A stretch of 64,000 bases of DNA from Ophiosphaerella korrae. Lineage: Eukaryota > Ascomycota > Dothideomycetes > Pleosporales > Phaeosphaeriaceae. Shown here one piece after another: positions 24,501 to 38,271 of this stretch. The translations under genes and the position numbers were made by a program. The stretch covers positions 1 to 64,000 of the forward strand of contig JALNQF010000176.1 in the NCBI GenBank assembly GCA_028456385.1, given 5' to 3'. Position 1 is the stretch's first letter; every line of letters starts with the position of its first letter. The notes under the pieces are model-generated. The model was given only the letters and a program-made list of their open reading frames with translations. It was not told where the DNA came from and searched no databases.

Positions 24501-25760
24501 GGAAATATCCTACTCCTTACTTACTAGAAAGATGTATATAGCAGTCGTCTTTGTAACAAAAGGTCTAATAGAGTATTACGTATTGTATTTCTTTGCTCCT
24601 AGCTACCTTCTCCTAAGGTTTAGCCTATGCTTATAGTGCTTCCTTCTTTTTCTCTATTGTCTTTAACTAAGCTTCTTCATCTTTCTTATAGTCCTTATTT
24701 TTGCAGCTATTTATAAAGTGTCCTAGTTTCCTACATTTATAGTATACTATGTCCTTCTTCTTTTTAGATTAGCAGTCTTTTGTATAGTAGCCTAGTTTAC
24801 TATAGTTAAAGCACGTAAAGTCTTTATTCTTTCTCTTCTTCTTATCCTTGTTCGCATCAAGGATTATAAGATCTCTAGTATCCTAGTTCCTAGTTTAGTT
24901 GCTATACTTATTCTTCTTCTATTCTTGAAGATCGTCGTTAATTTGTATTGCCTGCTACTTTAGAGCTTCTAGTGTCCTTGGTTTCTCTATGTATATTATC
25001 TTATATTAGATTTTTAAGTTTAATCCTTGTTTAAATCGTAATATTAATGCTAACTTATTCTATTCCGTGTTTTAGGATAGTTATTTAAATTATAATATAT
25101 ACTTAGGAACACTCTAGGTCTATATAAGCTTTTCTAGCTATTCTTTAGCTTGTTAGGTGACGTCCGTATCTCTAAATACTACTCGCATTCGTTTAGTAAA
25201 GTACTCGTAACTTCTAAAAATAGCTCTAGTTTTATCCTTCTAGGTTATTAGAGAGTACGTTATATAATCTGTCTAGTAAGGTTTATACTATCTTATTACG
25301 TCTTCTTTAAGATATAATCTAATATATATTACCTTCTTTTCTTCTATATCGAAGTGTAGTACTTATATATCTATCTAGAGTTATGCTAAGGCTATAAAGG
25401 GTCTTAGTTTCTCCCTTATTCTATTAAACTTCTTGAGGACAGGTATCTTTAGTAGCTTCTTTGTAGTACTTATTGCTAGACGTTGTATAATTAACTCTAT
25501 CTAATTCTATCCTTTAATAATAGCTTTAATCTGTGCCTCGTTTTGTTTTGCGTAATCCTGTAGTTCTTTATTCTGCGTTTCTAAGTCGTCGATCACTATT
25601 TTTATGTCTTCCTTATCTAAGATCAAGTTATTAATTCAGTCCTTAATTATTTCCTATGCGGTGCTATTAGACTTATGACTACTCTTAGGGGCTTTGCTTG
25701 TTTTAGTTAAACTTTCTACTATCGTGTTAGCTAGACTGCGCGTTACTTACGCTTTGCTTC
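24501..25760 (-). pseudogene. Chromovirus gag remnant with two CCHC zinc knuckles
   Basis: The minus frame begins close to the right LTR with a charged, coiled-coil-like region rich in Glu, Lys, Gln and Asp (about 25690-25540). The capsid region follows, and two nucleocapsid zinc knuckles lie at the end. The first (24703-24744) reads YYKCRKLGHFINSCK, with the first Cys replaced by Tyr. The second (24772-24813) reads CFNYSKLGYYTKDC, with the second Cys, a Gly and the His replaced. All three replaced metal ligands are explained by G-to-A or C-to-T transitions. I cannot fix the start codon; no ATG in frame survives near the expected start. Confidence 0.85.
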
Positions 25761-25783
25761 TCGCGATAACTAAATTGGTAAGG

Positions 25784-26212
25784 TGTTACGGGCCTCTTAT
25801 CGTCGACTACAGGTGCCTATCTCGAAGGGGGTTAGTAGATTACAAGGTAATAGTAAAAGCTTAAGAGTAATCTATAATAACTGTAAACAATAGAAGATGT
25901 TTTGCAACTATCTTGTATTAGCGTTCTGTAGTCAAAGGATTAAATTGCTAATGCTATCCTAATAATGCGCATCCTACTAACTATATACTTATCGTAATCT
26001 ATAATCTGTAGCTACTAAGATAAACGGATTATAGATCGTCCTAATCTATAATCTATAGCTACTAAGAGTCTATAGATTATAGATTAGTCTATGTATCTTA
26101 GTTGTGTGTTGTTTCCTAATCAAGATTATTACCCTGCTCGTCCTATGCTTCGTCAGCAACCGAGTCAGGACTAATTAGTTCTATCTCGATTTCTTCTATT
26201 ACACCTATAACA
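25784..26212 (-). repeat. 5' LTR of chromovirus copy 1
   Basis: 429 bp with TGTTACGGG start and TATAACA end, followed by AAATA. The 17-bp stem hairpin is at 26042-26058 and 26070-26086. The sequence inside the LTR on the minus strand starts CCTTACCAATTTAG, without the TGG expected for a normal tRNA primer site. Confidence 0.93.
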
Positions 26213-26217
26213 AAATA

Positions 26218-29200
26218 GAGTAAAGTAATAAATAGCTATATATCTATAGCTTAACAATCTTCTAAAGTACCTTTTAAATAGATTTTAGTATAATAGAATT
26301 ATACTACTTCTCTTTAGCTCTCCTTTATTCTTTTCTTTATAAAACTTTATATATCGTACTATTACTATTATAATTACGCCTTAAACCTTACCTAACTTAA
26401 AGACCCCTTTCTAATTATAGACCTTACTCTACTATTTCTTTTATACTCTCTATATTTTATTATTATATTATTAAAACTAATAGAGCGTAGCTAAAATAGC
26501 TAAGCGTAGTCGCTCTAAGAAATACTAGACCTAAAAAGATATAAAAAGCGTAGCTAATACTACTAATTAAGCGTCTTACTAGTAGTAGAAAGTAGCTACG
26601 TAGTTGTATAACTAGTAAGCTAATAACAATAGTAGCTTTTAGGTCGAGTTTAATCTACTTTCTATACTCTAGTAGGCTAAGGCTAAAGGAGATATAAAAG
26701 TTACTACACTAGACTATAGGATCTAGGTAGAAGGCCTAAATATTCTAGTAGAGTAAGAATAGCTATAGATTCTAGAGGTAAGCTCGCTTTTTTTCTATCT
26801 AATTTATTACTAAATAGGTTTCTAACTATAGGTAATTTAGGCCTATATCGCTCTATACTAGATATCTTAGTTGTAATATCTTACGCTCTCTTAATATAGC
26901 TATAGCCTTATATAAAGTAGTAGCCTAATAATATCTAATTTAATAAAGAAAGGAGTACTAACGAGATTTTATTATTTATAGTCTAGAGAGATACCTTAGA
27001 TTAAGTATATATATAAAGAAATACTACTATTACTAATATTACTACTAGAAGACGTTTAACTAATAGATAGCTTAGCGTTAATATTAACTAAGTTAGTCTC
27101 TACTAAACTACTCGCTCTATTACGAACTATAACGCTTGTTTTATTAGCTAGTAGGCTAATTAAATCTAAGACCTAATATTCTCTAAGTTTATCCTAAGAA
27201 ACCTATATAGCTATAGTCTATAATAGAGTAGAAATAATAGGAAGGTAGGATAAAGTAATAGTAGAAGGCCTAGAAGCCCTAGAAAGATCTATAGAAGAAG
27301 TATTTAAGCTAAATCTAGTAGAAATAGTAGATATTGTAGCAAAACTAGTAGAGCAACTAATATAATTCTATAGCTATAATACTTATATATAGAATAAGTA
27401 GGATTATAATAGTAGAGTAGGCTATATTACTCTTAATAGTTTTATATCGTATTATAATATAATACCTAATACTCTTAGCGCTCTATATATACTTGTAAAA
27501 AGACAAGTATATCTTTCTAATACTAAGAAGTAGAAATATACCTTTCTTAGGACTATAGCTAAAGATATAGAGATACCTATAAAAGTGTATATATAATACT
27601 CTTGTGCTAAAAGACTATCTAATACTATTCTTACTATTACTTATAATATTAATAGTATTATAGGGTTTGTACGTATACTTATAGTTGTAAAGTAAGGTAT
27701 TTACTTTAATATTACGCCTTATATTATATCGAATCTTAATAGTAATATTTACTTTACTCTCTTAACGCCTACTAGTAATAGCTAGATAAGGCGAGTCCCT
27801 CTCTATATAGTACTTTACTACTAATTTAGTAGGTTAGTAGGATATAAAGACGTTACACTCTACTTCTTCTTTCTTTACTTCTATAAGTAATATAAGGTAA
27901 ATAACTACTTAAATTAGAATACTCTATATAAGTAAATAGATTAGGTTCTACTTCTTACTATATATAGCTAGGCGTTAGCGTCTATTCTATAGTACTACTC
28001 TACTAGTTATAAGTATAGTAAGCTCTCTAGTAAAGCTAGATACACTAAAGTATATATACGTAAAGATAAATTATAAGTATAGTATTAGTATATTTACTTT
28101 TTCCTCTAATATAATATATTATAAGAAGTTTAGGATATTATTCTTTATACAATTAAAGAAGAGGGCTTATATAACTTTAGATATATTTAGATTTTTTTTA
28201 CTACTAAAAATCTTAAAGTGCTTAGTAAATAGCCTACGCTAATATAGACATAGAATAACTACTTCTAGGAGTAAGAGTAGGCAATTAATATAGACTACCT
28301 TAACTTAAACTAAGTATAGATTAACATTAGTAAAGAAGTATACGTACTCTTATCTCTCTTATAGTACTAATATCTAGGTATCTAGCTTATAGAAATTTGC
28401 CTCTAGAGGCTTTGTTATCTAGAGGTATATTAGTAGTAGTTATAATATAAGTCTACGCCTAAGTTTATACTATAAAATATATATTAAACTACTATACTAT
28501 ATAATATAGCTAGGATAACTATCTTAACTATACGTTAGTTACTTAGTAGTAACTAAAGGCTAGTATATAGCTAGTTCTATATAAGTAAGAAAGAGATTTT
28601 TAATACTATAAAGTCTTTTCTATTCTAAGATAAGGCTTTAGAGAGCTTAGCCTTTAATCTAAAGGTCTACGTAAGCTAGTAGAAGGTAGGTAGTTTAGAA
28701 AACTACTAGTAGGAGGTACTTAAGAAATCCTATCTTAGAAGTAAATTACGCTATACAATAGTAATTTAAGAGTCCTAATAGAAATCCTTTAGTACGTAGG
28801 AAGAGCACTATATAACGTTTATACTTACCTTATATGTATAGAAATACTTTTAGAATAGTAGTAATTAGGAACGCAAGATTAAGATTCCTACTAGGCTAGA
28901 GCTATTCTAGCGCCTACTTATAGCCTCCTATCTCTAATTTGTGTAGATAAATATTAATAAGTTTACTACTAGCTTTAAGTATATATAGAGCCTAGGGTTG
29001 TATAACTATATATTATAAGAGTATAGCTAGGTTATAATTATATTCTTATAGTTATTAAAATATAGCTATAGAAGTTATTAGATCTAACGTAAAATTACGC
29101 TATAGAACGATAAGTAGATATATAAAGGTAATAGTACAAAAATATATAGACTTAGCTTCTTAAAAATAGTAGCGCAATATAGGTACTACTAGTTAATACT

Positions 29201-30207
29201 AAAAATTAACTAGACCTAGTTTACTTTTTATAAAGAGCTCCTAGGACGTAGTCTATTTAGTAATATATATATAGTAGAATTGTTTATAGTAAGATAGTAA
29301 GTAATCTATAAAGCTAAGGATAACTTTATAAAGTTAGAAATACTAGGTAAATAGTTAAAGAGCTATATATTAGTACCTTTAGTATAGAAGTATATACTAT
29401 AGCATATAAGATAGATATACGTATAATATTTCTAGAAAGATATATTATTATTAATAGAAAGCTCTATTAAAGCTAAATTTTATAGTAATATAGCGTAAAG
29501 TAAGTATATACTATATAAAGAGAACTTAGATATAATACTAGGTAGCTCCTAGCTATACTAGCTTACGAGTAGAAATAAGATAGCGTATAAAGATCTTAAT
29601 AACTTTATTAACTTCTTATAGGATTTTAATAATAGAAGAAGCTAAAAGTATTAAGATAATAGAAGATATTAAGTACTCTATAAGCGTTACACAAAGATTA
29701 TAGAGACTTAGTATAATAAAGAGGAAGTTAAATAGTTTTGTAAGAAAGTAAAAATACTCTTTCTTACTATAAATTAGGTAGTACTATATCCTAATTATAC
29801 TATATTCTAGTAGTATACAAAGTAATACTAGAGGATATAGCTCTCTATATACTATTATTAGGTCTAGGCTAAAACTATATTAAGGTAAAATATTAGATAG
29901 GTATACGTAGTATAGGCGTAGGAAGGCTAGGCTTAGTTAATTAGGCAAAGTTAGTAACAAGTACTAGATAGCGTACCTAAAAACTTAGAAGATATAGAGC
30001 TAGATATAGAGAAGGCGCAAAAGAGTATTATATAGAAGTAGTAGAGATACTAGGCTTATATAGTAGGTAATAGCTAGAGTAGATAATAGCTTAATAAATT
30101 AGTATATTAAAGAAATATAGAGATAGGTATAGCTAATTAGTATATAATAATATACTACTTAAGCTAGTATTATTTATAAGTTAAGATCTTAGCTAGACTC
30201 CTAATAT
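26218..30207 (+). pseudogene. Unidentified long RIP-degraded coding tract
   Basis: About 26218-26450 shows nothing. From there the plus strand carries long coding-like frames broken by TAA and TAG only. Translation in the 28900-30200 part has a regular pattern with hydrophobic, aromatic and basic residues and a Gln-rich region near 29870-30060. I considered tyrosine recombinase, RecQ-type and Helitron helicases, but found no R...HxxR...Y, Walker A or Rep motif that I would defend. It may be one large gene or two. It could be a cargo gene of a large element or part of a DNA transposon. Confidence 0.35.
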
Positions 30208-30307
30208 ACTATAATAACTAGCTATAGAGGGGCTACTATAATATACAATCTATAGTATATTCTTAGCTTACTACTACGCTATTTATTGCTCTACTATATA
30301 CTATTCT
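30208..30307 (+). repeat. ~100-bp block shared with 49529-49628
   Basis: The block around CTATAGAGGGGCTACTATAA aligns without gaps (offset 19321) with 49529-49628, mostly by transitions. In one frame both give a similar peptide around YTIYSIF.AYYYAI. Flanking sequences do not align by eye. Confidence 0.75.
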
Positions 30308-33300
30308 TATAGACGTAGTTAGGACTAGCGTAGAGAATTAATAAAGCTAGTATCTCTCTTTTATTAATTAGTTAACTAAATAAATAACTAGGGCTAAATA
30401 GACTACTTACGCGTACTAAAGATTGTAGTATAACACGCTATTAATATATAGTTAGGGTTAAACTAGAATAATTAAGGTAGATTACGTAGTAATATATATA
30501 CTAACGTTAGGAATTTTCTAGTAATAAAGGTAGTAACCTTATCTAACTATATTTACTAAGGTAGACGTATAATATTACTTTAACTATTAGTCTCTTTACG
30601 CTATATAAAGAGAATAGTATACTTAATAGCCTACCTTCTATTTAATTTTATTTAGGATTTAGGAGGTTTTATAGCTTATATTAAAGTACTCTATAAATAA
30701 GATAATAAAAAAGCTAAGTTAATAGAAGTTAGTATAACTCTACGTAGAAGATTAATTCTAGATAAAAGCTTATTATAGTACTCCTTAGACAATATATACC
30801 TAGCTTATTAAGTTAGGTTAGAAATACGTAGATATCTTTATAGATTTCGAGAAAGAGAAGAAGGCTAAATATCTTATATAGAGAGAAGTAAGAGAGTAGA
30901 AGTATTACTTCTAGGATTTATAATAGTTAGTTATACGTATTATATTACTACTATTATAACAAATAGGCTAACTAAGAAGAGTATAGGAGCGTAGCTCGTT
31001 TATTTTAGTATTAATCGACGCTAACTCTAATGCGTATATAGTAAGAATAGCTACTAGTAGGTATTATAGTAACTTCCTATTAATAGTATATAGTTTAAGG
31101 ATAAGTATTATTTAAGTATAGATAGTAGTTATAATATAGCCTTAGATCTCTATATTTCTATCTAGGACTACCTTAAATAGATAATACTAGAGTTATCTAG
31201 GTTACCTATTACAGTTAAAGCATTTACTAATATAGATAGGTTATCCTAGGTACTAGTAAAGTCTAGGATTATTAGGTCGCCTAATATATTATTAGACTTT
31301 GTAAAGTAGTTTTCTTAGGCGTATAAAACGTTCGACTTTATTTTAGTTAGTAGTAAGAAGGATAGAGCTAATAAAAAGATTAAAAGTAAGCTTTCTCTAG
31401 ATCTTACTATATTTCTCTAAGATGCTTAAGGCCTAATTATAAGTAGGTGTCTTTAAGTAATTTATTAAGAACTCTACCTATTACTATATCTTATTTATAG
31501 CCTACTATAACAATAGCTATATTTAACTATTAGAGAAGTATACTACTAATAGCGCTATTATAGAGTACGTTACACTTCTTTACTTATTTAAGATTAGAAA
31601 AGAGTTTAGTACTCTCTTATTTAAATTAACTAAGATAGACGTAGTTTTCTATACTAAACTACTACTCTTTTAACTTAGGCTACGCGTATAGAAGTAGCTA
31701 AGTACGCTACTAAGGTTACTATTCTCCTAAAGATAAAGGATCTACTTATTAGGGTAGTTTTAGTTAACGTAGCTAGTTAGTAAGTTAACGTATAACTATC
31801 TAAACTATCTTAGAAGGTGTTAGAAGGCTAGCGCTATAAGACTAAAGTAGTAAGAATAAAATATTATTATATATACTACTTATAGAGTAACTATAAAGGT
31901 AACTATAGCTATTCTTATAGCCCTCTATCTAAGAGGGAGAAGTTAGTTTATTAGAATTATTTTAGGCGCAAGAAATATTATATTAGGGTATAGTATTACA
32001 ACTCTAGATATTTTTATAAGTATAGTTACTAGTATATACAATAGTAGAAGTATTCTCTCTTAGCTAAAATATATAATATTAATATCTCTATAGCTAGGAT
32101 TTAGATAGGACTATAATATAAACTCTATAGGTAAGAGTAAAGTGTATAGGGTTTACTAGGTAATAAGAGAAGTAGAGGTACTTAAGATAGTTAGAAAGAT
32201 AGATAAAGGAGATAAGCTTAGTGTATAGTAGTAAAAAAGAGCGATTAGGATAGTAGCTTAGAATAGAAGTAAAGTTAGGCTAGAGAGACGTAAGTATAAT
32301 ATACTAGTTTTATATATATAGGAAGTTAGATAAGTTTATAGTATCTAGTTATAGGTAATATATAATAACTACTATCTATTAACGCCCTACTATAATACTA
32401 GGCTAACCTCTCTATTTAATACTAGTATAGCCTAGTAGTAGCCTACTAATTGTAATTATTATACCTTCTTGTACAACACTACTACCTCCCTAGTCTTAGA
32501 GTAGATAAGGGCGCACCTAGAGTAGGTAGCGCGCTAGGCGTTAATAGTACACTAGCTGCGCTAGGTGTTAGTAGCTTACTAGGGATAGAGAGTACGCTAG
32601 GTACTAAATAACCTTACAAGGAAGATATATTAGATAAAGTTTAGGTAGTACTTATAATAGCTACTATACTTAACGTAGTAGCTCTTCTTAAGAAAAGACC
32701 TAATACTTAGGTAGTTACTATATTATATAGTTATACTAAGTAGGTTTTAATATAAGTAAGGAATAATAAAGATATAAGGTCTAAGGCTAAGTCTTTACTA
32801 TTATTATATAGTTAGTTCTTAGTTTATATAGTAGAGTAAACTCTTTAGCTTTATACTTTACTTACTAATAGCTAACTATATAAACCTAGTTATATAAAGA
32901 ATCTTACCTATAGTATTACTAGGCTTTTTACTATAGCTAGGCTTATATAACCTTAGGTAGCTTGTCTAAGATTACTTTAAGAAGGTATAGTAATAGTCTC
33001 TAACCTTATACCCTAATATAATCGATAACTTCTACGTAGTAGTAGATAAACTTTCTACTATTACTAAGACTTATTAGGTAGTTATAAAGAAACTAGAGAT
33101 ATAAGATAGAATATATAATATAGCTATAGTATTTTAAGAGGTAGAGCGTACTCTTAACTAAGCTAAATATAAGGCCTATAGTAATATATTTTATAACTAT
33201 ACTAATAATAGTTATTTAGTTATAGAGGAGATTAGAGTAGACTTACTACCTACTAACTACACCCTTCTTTTCTATATATATTAATATACTACTATAGATT

Positions 33301-34140
33301 AGCTTAGAGTATATAACTTGTATACATATAAAGTACTATTTAATAACTATTTCTAGTAGTAAAAGACTATATAAGACTTTCTAGTATCTCTTAGTAGGTA
33401 TCTAGGAAAGTTAGATATAAAAACAAAGATAGGAAAATAACTAAAGATAAGTTTTACTTTAATAAGTTTAAGACTAAACTAGACTCTTTACCTAATAGGT
33501 AAGAAGTTGTAAGAGTAGTAAGAAGAAGGAGAAGAAGATTAGGTTAGCCTAGTAATATTCGATCTTTAGATATTAGGTAAAATACTTAATATTACTATGT
33601 TTTAAGTATTAGATATACTTCGTTTTCTTAAAGCAAGTAACAAGCCTAATCTAATCCTACTAGAGTACTAAAAATAAGTAAGAAATTATAACAAGTATAT
33701 TATTATAGAGTAAAACGTTAAGAGTTATATTATATAGCTTATCTCTTAGTTAGAGCTCTAATCTATACTAATTATAAATAACCCTTTTAGTAGCGCATAT
33801 ACTCTAAAAATATATAAATAATTTAGGAATAAAGTTATAGATAGATATTTAGAAATAGAGTATATATAAGTATATAAGATAGTAGTAGATTTAGCTAAAG
33901 TTATAGCTAGGTAGAGTTTAATTAAGGTAATGCTTATGTAATATTTAGTTAAGCTAATCTTAAAGCCTAGAGTTTAGTTCTAAGGTATTAAGATAAGTAG
34001 TACTAATATAGAGATTTAGAATAGATATATAGTAATATTATAAAATAAGTAGCTTACTATATATATAAGCTAAGTCTTAGTTTAGAATTAAACTCTAGGA
34101 ATTAGTATTTACGCGTATAGCTATATACTATAAATTCTAT
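30308..34140 (+). pseudogene. Unidentified RIP-degraded coding tract(s)
   Basis: Plus-strand frames with TAA/TAG stops continue. A less AT-rich part at 32470-32610 gives a Gln, Ala, Arg and Val-rich helical segment in which every stop is TAG (former CAG is likely). An Arg-rich run lies at about 33500-33545 (GTAAGAAGAAGGAGAAGAAG). I recognise no conserved domain. Boundaries between genes cannot be placed. Confidence 0.3.
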
Positions 34141-34192
34141 AGTAATTATAGGGTATATATAAGTGTTTAGGGTTTAGGTTAGAGGTATAATT

Positions 34193-34296
34193 CTTACTCC
34201 TAGAGGTAAGGACTACTTACTTACTTAGTAACTCTAACTATTCTATACAGCCTTACTAACCTCGTCCTATTTTAATCCTATTACTTCTAGAGGTAA
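34193..34296. repeat. Palindrome pair A (CTTACTCCTAGAGGTAAG type)
   Basis: Two near-palindromes centred on CTAG lie at 34193-34210 and 34281-34296. The same kind of pair recurs at 35553-35630 and 38272-38344. Confidence 0.65.
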
Positions 34297-34319
34297 TACG
34301 AATATATACTAGTAAAATA

Positions 34320-34490
34320 TATATAAAGTATAATAAATATATAACTTTATTTACCTTAGTATAAGCTACTTATAGTTAAGTCTATAATATTAAATAAATA
34401 ATAAATATATAGATATATAAGATAAGTTATTATTTAATATTAGTAATAATAAATCTATATATAGTTATATTAAGGTATTATCTCTATATT
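34320..34490. repeat. AT-rich inverted repeats
   Basis: The segment contains TAATATTAAATAATA-like sequences in both orientations around an ATAGATATATAAGATAAG centre, giving a small foldback structure. No gene is seen. Confidence 0.5.
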
Positions 34491-34499
34491 GTTTTATAT

Positions 34500-37400
34500 T
34501 TTAACTTTAGGTAGTTAGGTAGTTAGTATATTCTTTAGCTACCTAGTAGCCTTAGCCTTACTAGTAGCCTTAAATATAACTTTACTTAAAGTAGTTATAG
34601 CTTTACTCGAAATATATTCTTTTACCTATAGGATAGCTATTAGTACCTATTTTACTACTTTACTTGTTAATATTTACGCCTTCTCTTATTATCTATATAA
34701 TAAGAGCTATTTCTAGTTTACTTTACTATAAAAGTAGCTATAACTATACCTAGGTAGCTTTAGAATTCTTTCTAAGTTATACTAACTATTATATAGTTTT
34801 GTTATTAATACGCTAATAGTCTCTAATAATATACCTAACTATATTATTTGCCTAGATTTACCCTATCTATATTTCTATAGATATAATTTACTTAAGCTAG
34901 ATATATTACTTAACTAGGCTAGTTCCTCTAATATATCTAACTATATTACTTGTTTAGCGCTCTCTAGATACCCTTATAATAGTCCTAATTTACTTAAGGC
35001 TAGAATATTAATAGAGTTAGAATTAGTTCTTATTTAGGAAGCTAGCCTAATATAGTGTAAAAGTAGTTCTTTGTCTACTTTCTCTAATACGTATAAGACG
35101 TCTCTATCTAATAATAGATTAGAAAGCGCTTAGCTAATACTTTTTCTCTTTTTATATACATTTTATATAAAGGGCTTTAGAAAGCTTTATAATCTTAGGT
35201 ATATTCTTTTCTAAAGAGAGAGCAACCTTAATACTAAAAAGGAAGTATAATAGATAGTATAATAGGCTATATAAATATCTAGGCTACCTATAATATTTTA
35301 CTACTTTAAGGGATCTCTAACGCTACTAGAATAGTATATATAGGGTAGCTAATTAGTTTCTCTACTACTATCTTATTTAGAGCTATAAAAAAAGTAAGTA
35401 TAGTTATAGTTAAGAGAATAACTTTAAACGTTATATAATTAACTAGTATCTAGATATCTATATACTATAGAAAGAGATTTCTAAAAAGAGGTAGGTAGCG
35501 TAGTTATATAGCTATAGGTTCGCGACTAGAGGTAGTATATAGTAGCTTATCCTTTATACCTAGGGGCTAAAATTAGCTTAACTAAGATTTGACGTTAGGT
35601 TACACTTTTTCCTTTACTCTTAGGGGTAAGAAACGCTATCGACTATTTAATACTTACTCTCTCTAACTTATCTCTCTCTAAATTATCTCCTATCCTAATA
35701 AGCACTAATAATAAAGCGTAAATCTAGCCTTCTACCTACTAAGTTAGTAAAATAACCTCGAACTAGCGAAAATAGTTATATACTATCGTCTACCTTTAAA
35801 GATACTAAATCTACGCGTATTTAGGCTAAGCCTTATTAGTTAGTAATAGTAAAATTTCCTATTAACGCACTTACGCCTACCTAGAGGATTAGTAAAAATA
35901 GATCTATAGACTATAAGTATATCTAAACGTTATATTATATATTTATATAAAATAGAAGAGTTAAACGTAAATTATAGGATAACTATCTTCTTGTCCTATA
36001 TATATAGTAAGAGGTAGAGAGAATAATAAGCTACTTTAAAGAGAAAGAATTAAATCAAGATAGCGTAGCTAGAGTAGGCTTAGTAATACTAGAATAGCCT
36101 TTATTTAATAACTAGACTTTAGTAAATAGAGGAATAGCTAAACTTATAGCTAGTTAATATCGCGTAGATACCTTAAGGAAATACGTACACTAGATAGGTT
36201 CTAGTAATAAAGAATTGTAGTAGGTCTATAATATCTATAATAAAAGTATATACCTTACCTATTTTACTCTATTTACACAAAGAATAATATAAAGTAGACA
36301 CTTTACCCTATAACCTTAATATAAAGCTTTAAGTAAACTAACGCGACCTAACGTTATAAGATACCTATAGCTAGATATAGAGATAATTAGCGATAATATC
36401 TACTATAGACGATAGCTTATTTTAAGGAACTAACGCTTAGATAGAGTATAAGATACTTAAGGCCCTTAGGCTTAGTAGCCTAGTTAAATTTCCTATTTAT
36501 TAACTAGTAACGCTTTAGAAGAATACTAATTAGAGATCTATAATTACACGCTAGTATAAGACTATACTTAGTTAAGCTATATTTATAATCTTAATATAAG
36601 AGTAGATAGTAAGCTATAGAATAGATAATATAAGTCTCTAAAAGAATACGTACGTATCTAATATACTAAGCGTAGAGTCTCTAGTATTAGTTTACTACCT
36701 TTAACTAAGTACTTAACGTTGTTTTATAACTATCTAATAGTAACCCTAAATGTATTACTACTACTAATTAGATTAAGCTAGTAAATCTTCTACAAAACTA
36801 TATAGTTAAGAACGTGTATAAGCTATTCTACTTAAATTAAGATAGTAGCTATAATAATTACTTAGGACGCTAAAGGGATAGCTTCTTAGCTAAGCTTAAT
36901 AGCAAAACTTATTATTACGCCTATAACCTTATTACTTTTACTATAGATATTTTATTTCTAGATATATATACGCTTCTTAAAACTATAAAAGAAGATAGAA
37001 GAATTATAATATAAGTCCTAGGTTATATAGTACTATAGCTAAACTCTAATCCTACTAAGGTTAGTAATTATAAGAACAATAAGCTCTCTCTTTAAAAAGA
37101 TTTTCTTCTAGTTTTAAAGAATTACTAGGGCGAGTAAGTAGAAAAATAATTAGTTATTCTTAAACGCAAAGTATTAGATTTTATAAGGAGATATATAGTC
37201 TAACTTAAGGACTCTATAACTAGCGCCTATCTTAATTAATTTCTAGCTAATAGTAGTAATTATTACTTAAGGCGATTTATAAATAAGCCTTAGAGGAGTT
37301 TACTAAGTATTATACGTAATATTATAGGTCTAAGCTTTCTAAGCTATAAATTCCTCTCTCTTAGCGCTTACAATTATAATAAAGCTACTTCTAGGACTAG

Positions 37401-38100
37401 ATCTACTATTATAAAGGCTATATATATATTAATAGATTGTATACCTAAGGTAGTATAGAACCCTAATCTTAATAGTAATAAGGCGCTTAATACGCTACGT
37501 TCTAAGCTTAGTTTATTAGTAGAGAAATAAGTAGATTAGTATTCTTAGGACGCGTTTAATGCGCACTTAGATAGAGATACTACGCTATACTTAGAATCTT
37601 TAGAGTAGCTAGCGCGTAATAGATACAAGAACTAGGTAAGTCTATCCTAATTAGTAGTAGATCTTAAAAAAGAGACTTATAAGGAATTATCTTTACCTAC
37701 TATAGTACGCTTTATATATACTCCTACTATTTCCCTTATTAATAGAACTATAAGTCTATATAAGGTAATAGAAGATATAGATAGGTATACCTAAAATCGC
37801 GATAGTAAGTATTTAGAAAGGACGTAAGGGTAAGAGAATATAGGTTACAAGGAGGCTATAACTTACTCTAGCTATTCTAAGTATATAAACTTTTGCAAAA
37901 TTATAGCTAAAGACGTAATAGGAATAAGGAAATTATACTACTAAAGGAATTCTAGACTTATACCTTTTTACTCGCTCTTTATTTCTTAGAGTAAAGATAA
38001 GCTTAAAAGGCTAATACCTTAACTTATTATACTAAGCGTATAGCGAAAAACTACTTATAGAGCTAGCTCCTCTTAGAGGCGTAGCCTTACTACTTAATTA
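34500..38100 (+). pseudogene. Unidentified RIP-degraded coding tract
   Basis: The plus strand has extended coding-like frames with TAA and TAG stops from about 34800 on. Between 34840 and 35000 two similar segments share an ATTACTTG/ATTATTTG..CTAG...CTACTTAAG pattern, which suggests a small internal repeat, possibly of finger-like modules, but Cys and His ligands are not clear. From 35640 to 38100 the frame is regular with no motif I recognise. It lies between palindrome pairs A and C and could be the coding part of one DNA element of about 4.1 kb. Confidence 0.3.
35553..35630. repeat. Palindrome pair B
   Basis: TATACCTAGGGGCTAA at about 35555-35570 and TTTACTCTTAGGGGTAAG at 35613-35630 flank a 40-bp spacer. 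Layout matches pair C. Confidence 0.6.
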
Positions 38101-38271
38101 AGCTCTATAACATAAGAATAATAGTAATAAAGTAGCTTCTAAAGTCCTATATATAGAATAGATAAGATAGAGAACGTATAGGCTATATAAGGCGTAGTAG
38201 CGTACTTAATTATCTCTAGTTAGCTCTCTAGTCTAGGATTACAAACGTAATTTCTTATACTAACGCCTCTT

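Larger units (their letters stand above)
19181..26212 (-). mobile_element. Complete Ty3/Gypsy chromovirus (7032 bp), TSD AAATA
   Basis: Two 429-bp LTRs (19181-19609 and 25784-26212) begin TGTTACGGG, or mutated TATTACGGG, and end TATAACA. The target duplication AAATA is present at 19176-19180 and 26213-26217. The minus strand carries gag with two zinc knuckles, RT, and a terminal chromodomain, and a polypurine tract touches the left LTR. The order RT before integrase and the C-terminal chromodomain place it among chromoviruses. This copy keeps many TpG and CpA sites and is clearly less mutated than the copy at 41299-48326, so it is younger or was RIPped in fewer cycles. Still, Gln and Trp codons are stops throughout. 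Confidence 0.95.

Noticed and set aside
26218..30207. RecQ helicase or tyrosine-recombinase (DUF3435-like) gene
   Set aside because: No Walker A, DEAH or R..HxxR..Y signature could be read in any frame; resemblance was impressionistic.
34840..35000. C2H2 zinc-finger repeats
   Set aside because: Two similar segments exist but the Cys and His ligands cannot be aligned into a finger pattern.
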